A stretch of DNA of 64,000 nt from Candidatus Woesearchaeota archaeon (GTDB lineage: Archaea; Nanobdellota; Nanobdellia; Woesearchaeales; ARS49). The stretch covers positions 120,149 to 184,148 of the forward strand of contig JAGVZE010000009.1 in assembly GCA_018302815.1 (NCBI GenBank), written 5' to 3'. Below are positions 16,471 through 25,579 of this stretch, in pieces (positions within the stretch are counted from its first letter, which is position 1; every line of letters begins with the position of its first letter). A program made the translations under genes and the position numbers. A model generated the notes under the pieces. That model was not told the DNA's origin, searched no databases, and was given only the letters and a program-made list of their open reading frames with translations.

Positions 16471-17853
16471 TCATTTGACTTCAAGAGACGCCAGCGCCCA
16501 CATAATACCATACACTCCCTGCGACCAAGCAAGAGCGCCCGTAGAAGCAAGACACTCCTTTGCCTTTTTTTCGAATAATGGATTATTCTCAATCTTAGCA
16601 AGCTTATGGAAAAGAAGCGCGGCAACAGAATTCTCAACCACTGGCTTTTTTTGCTCCTTCAAATGCCCAATATCTCCTTGAAGTGTATCAAAATACCCTC
16701 CGTCCTTTGCTTCGAACCGTTTCATCCAGCCCAACAACTGATGAGCGCGCTTTTTCCACTTCGCTTCCTTTGTGGATTCATACGCGAACACCACTGGAGC
16801 TAGAAGGAAAACAGAGTCACGGAACAACTGGACACCGCCCTTTGAATGGAAAACGCCGTTCTTTGTCGAATGATTCCACAAAGACTCGAGAACCTCGAGC
16901 CCAAATGAATGATAACCTGGTCCGATCTGTGCGAGCTCGAACAAAGCGAGCACCATAACCGCATTCGAATCAGTGAAAAACCTCCTATCAATCGAAGGAG
17001 GCCCCGCACGAAGCCTTCGTGGAAAAGGAGTTGTGCAATAACCTTCATCAGCGTCTTGACTTGAATAAAACAGTTTTTCCTTCTGGTCGAATAAAAGCGA
17101 AAATACAAACGCAAGTGTTTTATTTAGCGCCACAAGATAGTCTTTTCTTCCAAACAACTTGTACCCATAGCAATACGCCACCAAAAGTCGAGCGTTGTCA
17201 TCAAGCATCTTCTCGAAATGAGGAATCGTCCAGTTCTGAAGCGAAGCGTAACGGAAAAACCCGCCACCCTCTTTATCGAAAAATTCGCTGTTCATCATCG
17301 CATGAAGCGAATGATCGAGCATCTTTGCCGCCTTTGAACTGCCCTTGCTCGTCTGCCAAATCAAATATTCAAGGATGTCATGGTGAGGAAATTTAGGCTC
17401 AAGACCAAAACCACCATTAACTGGATCGTAAAACGACTCAACAAGAGGCCAAAATTCCGCTGGCTCAACGCGAATCTTGCCAAGCGAAGCAGGCGAATGC
17501 GTGATTGGCACGTATTTCTTGAACCGCGCCAGCGCGTCGGTTAGAAAATCAATCATGTGCTGTGCAGAGACGTACGTCGCACCAGAAACAGGCTCGCCAT
17601 CAAGCGCCAAAATAACAGTCGAAGGCCAGCCGCCCACATTGTAGCGCTCGTTTATATCTGGACGCTCGTCGGTATCGATGCGAATCGGAACAAAATTCGC
17701 TTTGATGAACGCGACTATTTTTTTGTCGGAATAAGTGAGCTTATCCATCGTGTGGCACCAATGGCACCATGACGCCCCTATGCACAACAAAACCGGCTTT
17801 CTCTCACGCTTTGCTTTTGCGAATGAAGCAGAAGTGAAACCAATCCAGTCCAT
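16471..17853 (-). CDS. thioredoxin-domain DUF255 protein (YyaL/SSP411 family), short form
   Basis: 460 aa. The N-terminal thioredoxin-like domain carries the family hallmark GASWCHWCHTM (Cx2C) and GGWPSTVILALDGEPV. It is followed by an (alpha/alpha)6-barrel glycosidase-like domain (GGFGLEPKFPHHDILEYL, DEGYCTTPFPRRL). Usual members are 600-700 aa, so the C-terminal part is reduced. The start MDWIGF at 17853 has GGTGGAAGG upstream and lies 1 nt after the trpS stop, so the two are co-transcribed. Biochemical role unknown. Confidence 0.88.
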   Translation of the reverse strand: MDWIGFTSASFAKAKRERKPVLLCIGASWCHWCHTMDKLTYSDKKIVAFIKANFVPIRIDTDERPDINERYNVGGWPSTVILALDGEPVSGATYVSAQHMIDFLTDALARFKKYVPITHSPASLGKIRVEPAEFWPLVESFYDPVNGGFGLEPKFPHHDILEYLIWQTSKGSSKAAKMLDHSLHAMMNSEFFDKEGGGFFRYASLQNWTIPHFEKMLDDNARLLVAYCYGYKLFGRKDYLVALNKTLAFVFSLLFDQKEKLFYSSQDADEGYCTTPFPRRLRAGPPSIDRRFFTDSNAVMVLALFELAQIGPGYHSFGLEVLESLWNHSTKNGVFHSKGGVQLFRDSVFLLAPVVFAYESTKEAKWKKRAHQLLGWMKRFEAKDGGYFDTLQGDIGHLKEQKKPVVENSVAALLFHKLAKIENNPLFEKKAKECLASTGALAWSQGVYGIMWALASLEVK

Positions 17854-17854
17854 A

Positions 17855-18985
17855 TCAATCCTTCCACCAGAATTTATCAACTTTCTCTTTGGCCTTCTCG
17901 CGCTCCGCCTGATGATTCTTAAGGAACGCGTTCACCTTATCGATAAGAATCTGCTTGAGCTCGCTCGTGAGCATTTTTCCTGACTTGTACTCCTCATGGA
18001 TTTTCTTTATACGCTCGTCATCATCCTCGAAAAACGCCTGAAGCCACTGATAGCTAACGTCAATCTCAGGATTCGCGCCAAGCTTTCGCTGCTCCTCTGC
18101 GGTTTTTTGGCCGCCGCTGAACGCGTGCCTTTTAATTTTATCAGCTACGACTTTTTCAGAATCTATCAAATAAATAGCTGAATTAGGAAGGCTCGCCGAC
18201 ATCTTGCCACCTTCGCCAAGCCCTGAAAGGAACTTCGCGTGCAAAACCGCGGGCTTGTGATAGCCAAGCTTTGGCATTATGTCCCTGCAAACCCTGAAAT
18301 GAGGATCCTGATCAAGCCCAAGAGGCACAAGACATGGAATCTGCTTACCTGAAAGAGCGCTAGGCAGAAACGCTAATACAGACTGCATAGCAGTGTAGAA
18401 CGCTATGCCCACATTAGTCTCGCCCGTGAAACCGAACACTGATTTTGCCGTGCTCAAATTCAAATGCTTAGCCACTCTGACTGCCTGCGGATACATAGTC
18501 TTAGCATTCTTCGTATCGACAAATATGTGCGTCTTCTTCGGGTCGAATCCAAGCGCAATTATATCCAAAACATTATCCTCAGTCCACTTCTGCGCGTCCT
18601 CAAGCTTCATATCAGGCTTCACCAAAAACTTCTCATCATCAGACATCTGAATCCACATCTCTGCGCCGAACCTATCCTGAAGCCACTTGCACAGCATAAA
18701 CGGAAGAAGATGGCCCAAATGCATAGGACCACTCGGACCTCGACCAGTGTAAATGTAAAACTTATTGCCCTTCTCAAACTCATCTAGAATCCAGTTAAGG
18801 TCCCTGTGCGAAACGAAAAACTTGCGCCTAAGCAAAACATGAAGCTGGCCGGTGTGCTTTCTCATCCTCGCAAGAACCTGCTCATTTAGCGCGTCAGCTC
18901 CGAATTCCTTCATAAGCTTCTCATAATCAACGCCCATCACCGAGCCCTTGATCTCCCAAGGCGTAATCACCAGTTTATCAGTCAT
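17855..18985 (-). CDS. trpS: tryptophan--tRNA ligase, archaeal type
   Basis: 376-aa class I aminoacyl-tRNA synthetase charging tRNA-Trp. Motifs: GPMHLGHL (HIGH region, about residue 80), LGLDQDPHFRVCRD, and KMSASLPNSAIYL (KMSKS loop). The archaeal/eukaryotic-type N-terminal extension (ITPWEIKGSVMGVDYEKLMKEFG) is present. A TTTTTAAAA box about 27 nt upstream suggests a leaderless transcript. It heads an operon with the DUF255 gene. Confidence 0.97.
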   Translation of the reverse strand: MTDKLVITPWEIKGSVMGVDYEKLMKEFGADALNEQVLARMRKHTGQLHVLLRRKFFVSHRDLNWILDEFEKGNKFYIYTGRGPSGPMHLGHLLPFMLCKWLQDRFGAEMWIQMSDDEKFLVKPDMKLEDAQKWTEDNVLDIIALGFDPKKTHIFVDTKNAKTMYPQAVRVAKHLNLSTAKSVFGFTGETNVGIAFYTAMQSVLAFLPSALSGKQIPCLVPLGLDQDPHFRVCRDIMPKLGYHKPAVLHAKFLSGLGEGGKMSASLPNSAIYLIDSEKVVADKIKRHAFSGGQKTAEEQRKLGANPEIDVSYQWLQAFFEDDDERIKKIHEEYKSGKMLTSELKQILIDKVNAFLKNHQAEREKAKEKVDKFWWKD

Positions 18986-19020
18986 AAGAATAAGATATCT
19001 GACGCAGTTTTAAAAAGGTT

Positions 19021-19170
19021 TGGATAAAGAAATTGCCTAAAACTGAGCTATCTTTGCAGCAAGCTACGGAGTATTCCGCGAGTTTTCTCCTGCGGGACCG
19101 GCAATTTCTGTCTTTCACTTTGGGCTCAGCCTCCTAAGTATAGCCTCGATGTATCGAACCCAAAGATGAA
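19021..19170. ncRNA. candidate structured RNA upstream of trpS
   Basis: Noncoding block with nested perfect inverted repeats. AGAAATTGCC (19028-19037) pairs with GGCAATTTCT (19100-19109) and encloses CCGCGAG-TTTT-CTC(CT)GCGG and CGGA-GTAT-TCCG. A second module CTTTGGG (19118-19124)/CCCAAAG (19159-19165) encloses GGCT/AGCC and TCGA-loop-TCGA stems. The sequence is more GC-rich than neighbouring spacers. Strand is not determined. I could not match it to RNase P, SRP, a riboswitch or a ribozyme. Confidence 0.45.
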
Positions 19171-19176
19171 ATGAAC

Positions 19177-19509
19177 TCAACGCCGCTTAAAACTAATGCT
19201 CTTGAAGAACTTCAACATGAAATAGCTTCCACACCACAACAAAACCATGCCGATCAAAAACGAAACATCTTCCAACAAATTCAGATTCTCATCGTAAAAG
19301 ACAAAAACCCATTCGCCCAGAACATCAAACAACTTCCTTAAAACCAAAAACAGCACAGCCCAAGCAATAAACGCCCAGCCCTTCCTCAAATCTCCCTTGC
19401 CGCTCATTTCCTTCAAAGTAAGGAAAATGTACACCGTAGCTATTAAACCTGCGAGCAGCACGAAAGAATCAACAATAAGATACGCCGGGTCAGGATGTGG
19501 ATGAACCAT
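19177..19509 (-). CDS. small membrane protein (three transmembrane helices)
   Basis: 110 aa, with hydrophobic segments at about residues 9-30 (AYLIVDSFVLLAGLIATVYIF), 45-62 and 80-102, and a basic tail FKSISFKRR. Not recognised. It lies downstream of the ferredoxin reductase gene with a 58-bp gap and may be transcribed with it; a membrane partner for that redox operon is possible but unproven. Confidence 0.65.
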   Translation of the reverse strand: MVHPHPDPAYLIVDSFVLLAGLIATVYIFLTLKEMSGKGDLRKGWAFIAWAVLFLVLRKLFDVLGEWVFVFYDENLNLLEDVSFLIGMVLLWCGSYFMLKFFKSISFKRR

Positions 19510-19567
19510 AACATGACAAATCCAAAAACGACTTATAAAGATTCACTATAACTCACGAGTGAAAAAT

Positions 19568-20248
19568 CTACTCCCATTTATCAATAAAAAGCTGTTCTTT
19601 TGGCTGGCCGAGTTTTAGAAGCTGAGCCTCGACTTCAGCAACCATCATAGGCGGACCGCAGACATAAACAGAAAAATCCTTTTTCCACACTTTTGGCAGA
19701 AGTGTTTGAACGCGCCCCTGTTTTCCTTGCCACGCAGGATACTTATGGTCCGCAGTGATTGTAGGGATAAGCTCTAAACCTTCGAGCGACTCAAATTCAT
19801 CGCGATAAATAAAATCAACAGGAGTCTTCATACTGTAAAGAAGAATCACGTTCGCACCGCTTTGAAGCGCATCGTGAATCATAGAACGAAAAGGAGCAAT
19901 GCCGGTTCCGCCCGCGATGAACAAATAAGTTTTAGACGGACGAAGCCAGAAATTACCATACGGACCGTCAACCCACACCTTCTCACCCACCTTCAAATCC
20001 TGCAAGTACGCGCTCAAACCCTTTCCTCGCGCTACGCACAACTCGAGGTGCTTTTCTTTGGGCTTTGAAGCTATTGAGAACGCCCGCCTTATCGGCTTAT
20101 TGTTCTCGCCCAAATAATCATCGCACCAAACCCCAACCCACTGCCCTGCACGAAAAGGAAACTTCTCAACACCAGCCCAAACCAAACGAACAAGCTTAAC
20201 TTTGGGAGAAACTTGGATTGACTCTGAGACAATTGATTGGAATTTCAT
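19568..20248 (-). CDS. FAD/NAD(P)-binding oxidoreductase, ferredoxin-NADP reductase type
   Basis: 226 aa. FAD-binding barrel with RRAFSIAS (RxYS-like), then the NAD(P) domain with GGTGIAPFRSMI and the C-terminal VYVCGPPMMVAEVE. Family members move electrons between NAD(P)H and a ferredoxin or other acceptor. The start lies 1 nt after the glutamate dehydrogenase stop, with a ferredoxin gene just upstream of that. The order Fd-GDH-FNR suggests that GDH-made NAD(P)H is coupled to ferredoxin. Confidence 0.9.
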   Translation of the reverse strand: MKFQSIVSESIQVSPKVKLVRLVWAGVEKFPFRAGQWVGVWCDDYLGENNKPIRRAFSIASKPKEKHLELCVARGKGLSAYLQDLKVGEKVWVDGPYGNFWLRPSKTYLFIAGGTGIAPFRSMIHDALQSGANVILLYSMKTPVDFIYRDEFESLEGLELIPTITADHKYPAWQGKQGRVQTLLPKVWKKDFSVYVCGPPMMVAEVEAQLLKLGQPKEQLFIDKWE

Positions 20249-20249
20249 A

Positions 20250-21353
20250 TTACCTGCAAGTCTTGCACTTATTTCTCACGCGCTCCTTAGCTATCGCAAG
20301 AGCGGCGTCTCTAGGCAGAAGATTCTCAGCCTTGGCTTTCGCTAGAACCTGCTCGGTGTTCTTTGTTATACGCTCCTCAACCATCTCGAACATCGTCTTC
20401 TCATTGCCGCCTATGTACTCCACATAGCTCGAGATGACTCCGCCGGCGTTCGCGACAAAATCAGGAACGATTAGAACGCCCTTCTTCGCAAGCTCTGCTT
20501 CGACATCCTCTTTCATCGGAATGTTGCTGCCCTCGACAATAAGCTTCGCTTTGATTTTAGGAACGTCCTCCATCTTAACCAAGTCAGGAATCGCGGCTGT
20601 GAAAAGAACATCCACTTCCTGATAAATAAGCTCCTTTGAAGGCAAGACTTTGCAGGCCGGATAAGCCGTGACTGTTCCTTTTTCCTTTTTAGTTTTGTAC
20701 AAAACATCATTCTTGATGCCTGATTGAAGAAAGCACGTTCCTTTGCTGTCAGACACCGCGACAAGCTTCGCTCCAACATCAGTCATAAACTTGCAAACAA
20801 ACTCGCCGACATTGCCATACCCTTCGACAGCGAAAGTGACCTTTTTGGGATCCTTGCCCATATGCTTCAAAGCGACAAGAGCAGAATGGAACACGCCAAA
20901 ACCAGTAGAACCAAGCTCGTGCGGAAGACCACCTAACTTTTTTGGCTTGCCAGTGCAAGCCTGATTGCTGCCATTCGCCTTCGCGAACACAGCCATATCG
21001 TGCTCGGCCATACTGATATCGGGACCTGCGACATAATACTTAGGAACAACGCCTTTTAGAAGTTTTGAAAATGCTGCAACCCACTCATCTTTTTGCTTTG
21101 GAGTGAGCTTTTTTGGATCGCCCATGATTCCTGACTTCGCGCCGCCAAAAGGAAGACCTGCCATCGCGTTCTTCCAAGTCATCGTCCTTGCCAAACGGAA
21201 AACTTCAGTCTTATCAACCGTCGGCGTGAACCTGATACCGCCCTTGCCCGGACCTAGCGCAGTATTATCGATAACAAGAACTCCACGCATACCAAGCTTT
21301 GGGTGATACACCTCAACAATTCGCTCAGGGCCAAAATCATCAAACATATCCAT
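20250..21353 (-). CDS. Glu/Leu/Phe/Val dehydrogenase (probable glutamate dehydrogenase)
   Basis: 367 aa. Substrate-binding lysines lie in GPGKGGIRFTP, LPFGGAKSGI and YVAGPDISM. The Rossmann region is VEGYGNVGEFVCKFM, and VEGSNIPM and PDFVANAGGVISSYVEY are also conserved. Catalyses reversible oxidative deamination of an amino acid with NAD(P). I chose ATG 21353 because GAGGTG lies 7 nt upstream; the track start at 21386 would overlap the ferredoxin gene. The protein is somewhat shorter than the roughly 420 aa of most archaeal GDHs. Substrate is inferred from similarity. Confidence 0.9.
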   Translation of the reverse strand: MDMFDDFGPERIVEVYHPKLGMRGVLVIDNTALGPGKGGIRFTPTVDKTEVFRLARTMTWKNAMAGLPFGGAKSGIMGDPKKLTPKQKDEWVAAFSKLLKGVVPKYYVAGPDISMAEHDMAVFAKANGSNQACTGKPKKLGGLPHELGSTGFGVFHSALVALKHMGKDPKKVTFAVEGYGNVGEFVCKFMTDVGAKLVAVSDSKGTCFLQSGIKNDVLYKTKKEKGTVTAYPACKVLPSKELIYQEVDVLFTAAIPDLVKMEDVPKIKAKLIVEGSNIPMKEDVEAELAKKGVLIVPDFVANAGGVISSYVEYIGGNEKTMFEMVEERITKNTEQVLAKAKAENLLPRDAALAIAKERVRNKCKTCR

Positions 21354-21388
21354 AAAATTCACCTCGTTGAATAGAATATTATTCAATA

Positions 21389-21688
21389 CTATATGAGTTT
21401 TTCTCCTGTTTCATCATCATAAATATGAATGACTTGAACAGGGCAGACTTCAGCAGCCTCTTTATTTAACGCAAGCGCGTTCTTAAGCTCAGAAGTCATC
21501 TGGTTTTCCGCGAGAATAATGTACTGATTGCCGTTCTTATCAACCTTGAAACCAATCAAGTCAGCCTTACCATCCTCCTTCATCTCCCAAAACTCGGGGG
21601 CCACAGCCGCGCAAGCAGCCGCTCCAATGCAGTTCTTTCTATCAAAAACCACACGGTAGCGTTTTTCCTTCTTATGCGAATCAGCCAT
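21389..21688 (-). CDS. single-cluster ferredoxin lacking the second cysteine ligand
   Basis: 99 aa. The cluster motif reads CIGAAACAAVAPE near residue 20 and EVCPVQVI near 83: C-x5-C...C, where a 4Fe-4S ferredoxin would have C-x2-C-x2-C...CP. The second ligand is Ala, which favours a 3Fe-4S cluster. A central insertion (GFKVDKNGNQYIILAENQ) separates the halves. First gene of the ferredoxin/GDH/reductase operon. Confidence 0.88.
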   Translation of the reverse strand: MADSHKKEKRYRVVFDRKNCIGAAACAAVAPEFWEMKEDGKADLIGFKVDKNGNQYIILAENQMTSELKNALALNKEAAEVCPVQVIHIYDDETGEKLI

Positions 21689-21765
21689 AAGGCGAAAAAC
21701 AAGAACAGAGTCATATAAAGCTTTCTGCCGTCAAGTTTAAAAACAGCCGCCAGTCTGCGACAGAT

Positions 21766-22911
21766 ATGATAGAATTCGCAAAGCCATTCACGCCAATGGG
21801 GCTCAAATACTCAGCAGTGGACCTGAACGGACCTGTTGATGAGCAAACAAACGAAGACCTCAAAACAATAATCTCTGAAGCAGGCGCAAGCGTCGCTGTT
21901 GAAACAAAAGAAGACGGATACCGCTGCATCGCGCACGTGAATAAAGATGAAGTCACACTATTCACAAGGTCAGGCTCACGATACGATGAACGATGCTTTC
22001 CTGACATCGTAAAAACCCTCACAGAGATGAATCTTAGAAAAACCATACTCGACATGGAACTGCGCGGAATCGGCAACCGCTACGAAGGATTCAAAATCGT
22101 GCAGGAACGAGCAAACGGACTCATCGGAAGAACCGTCAAAGGCAAAACACTCGACAAACGAATCGCTCTCGCGCAAGAAAAACAGCTGCGCCTCGTCGCA
22201 TTCGACGTCGTGATGATATCAGGCAAGCCAATTGACGAACTGCCTCTTCTTCACAGAACAGACCTGCTAGATGACATCGTTGCCAAAGGCGGCAAAAACA
22301 TAACCCGCGCGGAACAGTACATCGTAAATACTCCTGAACAAATCATCGCATTCTACAAAAAAACAGACTCAAACGAAGGAGAAGGCATCGTCATCAAACA
22401 ACCGGGCCTTAGCTATCTTCCGGGCGATGACACACACTGGATAAAAGTCAAACGATTCGAAAGCTTAGACCTCACGATAGTAGGAATCTATCAAAACGAA
22501 CAAACCGAAAGCAGGCAGGCGCTAGTCGCGACATACGTTCCAACAGAAGAAAAATACCAGACAATCGGAACAGTCAACCTAGCAAGAAAAAATCCTGCAA
22601 CCGGAAACACGTTCGCGCAAGATGTTCATCGAAAACTACGAAAAAACATGCGAAGCGTCCCTCCAAAAAATGTCGATTACGGAAACTGCGCGCCAGATTC
22701 ATACGTAACACCAGAAAAATCAATAGTCCTCGAAATAGGCGCGATGGAAATACAACAAAGCAAAAATGACTACGCCTGCGGACACAACGGAAAAACAGCA
22801 TACTCACTCAGAATAGGACACGTTCGCTCAATAAGAGAGGACAAAGCGCCATGGCAGTCCACCAGCACCAGCAAAGTAGCAAAACTATATCTCGCAAAGA
22901 AGTTAAGCTGA
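21766..22911 (+). CDS. ATP-dependent DNA ligase, short form
   Basis: 381 aa. The nucleotidyl-transfer motif KEDGYR carries the lysine that takes AMP; RSGSRYDERCFPD, ILDMELRG, EGIVIKQPG and DTHWIKVKR follow as later motifs, then an OB-fold. It starts almost directly at the adenylation domain, without the N-terminal DNA-binding domain of replicative archaeal ligases (about 560-600 aa). A TTTAAAAAC box 27 nt upstream supports the ATG at 21766. Probably a repair ligase; nuclease and AP-endonuclease genes lie nearby. Confidence 0.9.
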   Translation: MIEFAKPFTPMGLKYSAVDLNGPVDEQTNEDLKTIISEAGASVAVETKEDGYRCIAHVNKDEVTLFTRSGSRYDERCFPDIVKTLTEMNLRKTILDMELRGIGNRYEGFKIVQERANGLIGRTVKGKTLDKRIALAQEKQLRLVAFDVVMISGKPIDELPLLHRTDLLDDIVAKGGKNITRAEQYIVNTPEQIIAFYKKTDSNEGEGIVIKQPGLSYLPGDDTHWIKVKRFESLDLTIVGIYQNEQTESRQALVATYVPTEEKYQTIGTVNLARKNPATGNTFAQDVHRKLRKNMRSVPPKNVDYGNCAPDSYVTPEKSIVLEIGAMEIQQSKNDYACGHNGKTAYSLRIGHVRSIREDKAPWQSTSTSKVAKLYLAKKLS

Positions 22912-23550
22912 GCGATACGAACAGAAAGCGCAATCCTTTGATGCTCGAGGTTTTGGGTTTTCAAGAACCGTGATAGCTTTCGCAAACAAATCAGGAACGC
23001 GTTTCGGATTAACTATCATCTTCACAACCTTGCGTTCAAATCGAACAAGACCGCCTGAACGTACAGCGCGAGGAATCCAAAAACATAAATACGCGTCATT
23101 TAGCATATCAAGCTCTTCTTCACCACCTAGAAAAGTATAGATCTCTAACTGACGCCGATATTTATCCACTGTATCCGCCTTCAAATCAAACCCTCTTGTC
23201 TTATGATCAAAAATCGCATGCTTTCCATTTGGGAACACCAAAAGATCATCGATTGCGCCCATGAGCGTATTTCCTTTACTATCAGTCCAGCGCATCCCAG
23301 TTCTATTGCTCCTCCACTTTCCAAGATTCTTGCCCATGTAAAGCTTCGCACCCAACTGGCTCACTTCTTCAGGAGTTTCACCCCTTTTTCTGCAGGAATC
23401 GTAATGCTTTTTCAAGAGCAAATCCATACCAGAAGGAAGCGAGGGAAATGGACCTTGAGGATGCTCGACTTTTTCAATAACTTTCTCATAAAAACACTTC
23501 TGACAATCCTCGTACAATTTGAGCGAATTCGAAGACAATGTGAAAGCCAT
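22903..23550 (-). CDS. PD-(D/E)XK nuclease, RecB/Cas4-like
   Basis: 215 aa. Core motif GAIDDLLVFPNGKHAIFDHKTRGF (D...D-H-K) followed by KYRRQLEIYTFL, the Q-x3-Y helix of RecB-family nucleases. Cysteines near the N-terminus (LYEDCQKCFYEK) and the C-terminal DCAFCSYRSA suggest a Cas4-like Fe-S site. No CRISPR array or cas genes are visible. The ATG at 23550 lies about 22 nt from a TTATATAG box. Overlaps the 3' end of the convergent ligase gene by 9 nt. Confidence 0.82.
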   Translation of the reverse strand: MAFTLSSNSLKLYEDCQKCFYEKVIEKVEHPQGPFPSLPSGMDLLLKKHYDSCRKRGETPEEVSQLGAKLYMGKNLGKWRSNRTGMRWTDSKGNTLMGAIDDLLVFPNGKHAIFDHKTRGFDLKADTVDKYRRQLEIYTFLGGEEELDMLNDAYLCFWIPRAVRSGGLVRFERKVVKMIVNPKRVPDLFAKAITVLENPKPRASKDCAFCSYRSA

Positions 23551-23582
23551 AAACACCCTCGCAGATTGGCACTATATAAAAC

Positions 23583-24005
23583 TTATTCAGAACCAAGCAG
23601 TTCATCCATATCGAGTATAGGATGACGCTCATCGAAACATTCATCCAAACCATGCCAGTGAGATATACGAATTTCACCCATCTGCCAGCAGTAGAACGCG
23701 TCCTTGCCGTTTATCTCGCAGGGAAAATCAACTATTCCATCCTCAAGGTCGCGCAAAAAAGCGCCCATCAAAGCAATATCCTCGAGTGCCTTGTAAAACT
23801 GATAATAATAACGATGGAACTCCTTGTTCACGCCAAGTTCAGGAGTCATGAAATAATGAAAACCATCATCAGTATTAATCTCGACAGACGCGTCGTGCAA
23901 TTCTACAAGGCAGGCAATGCGCCCCTGCAATCGTTGAGCGCGCTTGACAAGACGGGCAATCTTTGGAATGAGTTTTTCCGCTTTTTCAAGCGTGAACAAT
24001 CTCAT
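23583..24005 (-). CDS. DUF2203 family protein
   Basis: 140 aa. Helical N-terminus (LFTLEKAEKLIPKIARLVKRAQRL) and the conserved C-terminal block DLEDGIVDFPCEINGKDAFYCWQMGEIRISHWHG characteristic of DUF2203, a family without assigned function. Overlaps the pepA stop by 4 nt, so the two are translated from one mRNA. Confidence 0.85.
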   Translation of the reverse strand: MRLFTLEKAEKLIPKIARLVKRAQRLQGRIACLVELHDASVEINTDDGFHYFMTPELGVNKEFHRYYYQFYKALEDIALMGAFLRDLEDGIVDFPCEINGKDAFYCWQMGEIRISHWHGLDECFDERHPILDMDELLGSE

Positions 24006-25483
24006 TTCAAATTCTCCAACGCATTGATAAGAAGCCTTACGCCAAAACCGGTCGCTCCGCGCCTGATATATTCGCCGTCATAATCAAGCCAAGAAACACC
24101 CGCGATATCAATATGAGCCCACGCAGTCTTCTCAACGAACGCGGCAAGAAACGCGCCGGCAGTTATAGCGCCAGCCTCTTTTCTGATAATTCCAAGATTA
24201 CGAACGTCAGCTATGTCTGATTTGACCTGCTCATGATATTCCCTGAAAAACGGCAGCTGCCAAAGCTTCTCACCTGTCGATTTGCCCGATAAAAGCAAAC
24301 TATCTATCAAACTCTGGTCAGTTCCCATAACTCCCGCGCACGGGCTTCCAAGCGCGACAGAAACCGCTCCGGTAAGAGTTGCAAGATCAACCATCAAATC
24401 AGGCTTGAACGTTTTTTCAGTATAAGCAAGCGCGTCGGCAAGAATCACTCTTCCTTCCGCATCAGTATTCGCAATCTCAATTGTCTTACCGCTAAAAGTC
24501 TTCACAACATCACCCTGCTTGTAAGCATCCATGCCCGGCATATTCTCTGTCGCGGCGAAAACACCCACTAAATTCACGCCAAGCTTTAGCTGAGAAGCCG
24601 CCTTCAACGCCGCTATGACTACCGCAGCGCCAGTCATATCATGCTTCATAGTCATCATACCATCATCAGTTTTGATGTTAAGACCGCCGCTATCGAACGT
24701 AATGCCTTTGCCAACCAAAGCGACCTTCTTCTTGCCACCGCCATTATACTCCATCACAACCAATCTTGGTTCGTGGACACTGCCCCGATTAACCGCAAGA
24801 AGCGCGGTAAGACCAATCTTTTCTATAGACTTTTTATCGTGAACAACGACTTTGATTCCGAGCCGCTCTAGCTCTTTTGCGACATCAGCTAATTCTTTAG
24901 GATGCAAACTGCTCGCAGGCTCATTCGCCAAATCACGCACAAGATTTGCGCAATCAGCAAGAATCATCCCCTTTTTCACACTATTCGCGACACCGTCACC
25001 TACAAGAGTAACTTTTCTTAGAACTTTTATTTTATCTCTATCAACAGTTCTATACTTTATGAACTGATACGATGCGAGAACAGTACCTTCAGTCACAACC
25101 TGCGCGCGCTCATCCTTTGAAGACTTAGGAACATCCACCGTATGAAGAACAGTCGCGAATTCGGAAACGCCACACAAATCGCGCACAATCTTCGCGCTAA
25201 CACCCGCTGACCTTCTTAAAACATCAAGAGTCAAATCCTTTGATTCACCAAGACCGAAAAGCAAAACGCTCTTTGAAGGAAGCTTTCCTAAAGTCGAAAT
25301 AAGACGGAACTGACCGAACTCGCCCTCAAACTCCTTTGTCTTCAAAACGTGAGAGATTGAGCCATCGAGTTTTTTATCAACGCTTTCCAGAAAATTCGGA
25401 ACTGAAGAACCTTTGCACAAGCCAACAACGATAAGCTCTGACTTGAACGACTCCAAACTCTCATCAACAACACGGACATCCAT
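24002..25483 (-). CDS. pepA: leucyl aminopeptidase (M17)
   Basis: 493 aa. C-terminal catalytic domain with the two-metal site signatures VGKGITFDSGG and NTDAEGRVILADALAY, plus DLATLTGAV. The N-terminal macro-like domain is present, so the length is normal. Hydrolyses N-terminal residues of peptides in the cytoplasm. An AATATAAATG box lies 27 nt upstream of the ATG. Confidence 0.96.
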   Translation of the reverse strand: MDVRVVDESLESFKSELIVVGLCKGSSVPNFLESVDKKLDGSISHVLKTKEFEGEFGQFRLISTLGKLPSKSVLLFGLGESKDLTLDVLRRSAGVSAKIVRDLCGVSEFATVLHTVDVPKSSKDERAQVVTEGTVLASYQFIKYRTVDRDKIKVLRKVTLVGDGVANSVKKGMILADCANLVRDLANEPASSLHPKELADVAKELERLGIKVVVHDKKSIEKIGLTALLAVNRGSVHEPRLVVMEYNGGGKKKVALVGKGITFDSGGLNIKTDDGMMTMKHDMTGAAVVIAALKAASQLKLGVNLVGVFAATENMPGMDAYKQGDVVKTFSGKTIEIANTDAEGRVILADALAYTEKTFKPDLMVDLATLTGAVSVALGSPCAGVMGTDQSLIDSLLLSGKSTGEKLWQLPFFREYHEQVKSDIADVRNLGIIRKEAGAITAGAFLAAFVEKTAWAHIDIAGVSWLDYDGEYIRRGATGFGVRLLINALENLK

Positions 25484-25579
25484 CCAAAGAATAATGAATC
25501 AGTCATTTATATTCTTTTTGAAACTCTTCTTGAAAGCGGTTCAAATATTCCAATAAGTACAATTAACTTATGAGTAACA

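Noticed and set aside
22903-23550. Cas4 of a CRISPR-Cas locus
   Set aside because: Fe-S-like cysteines fit Cas4/RecB, but no cas1, cas2 or repeat array is nearby; a stand-alone repair nuclease is more likely.
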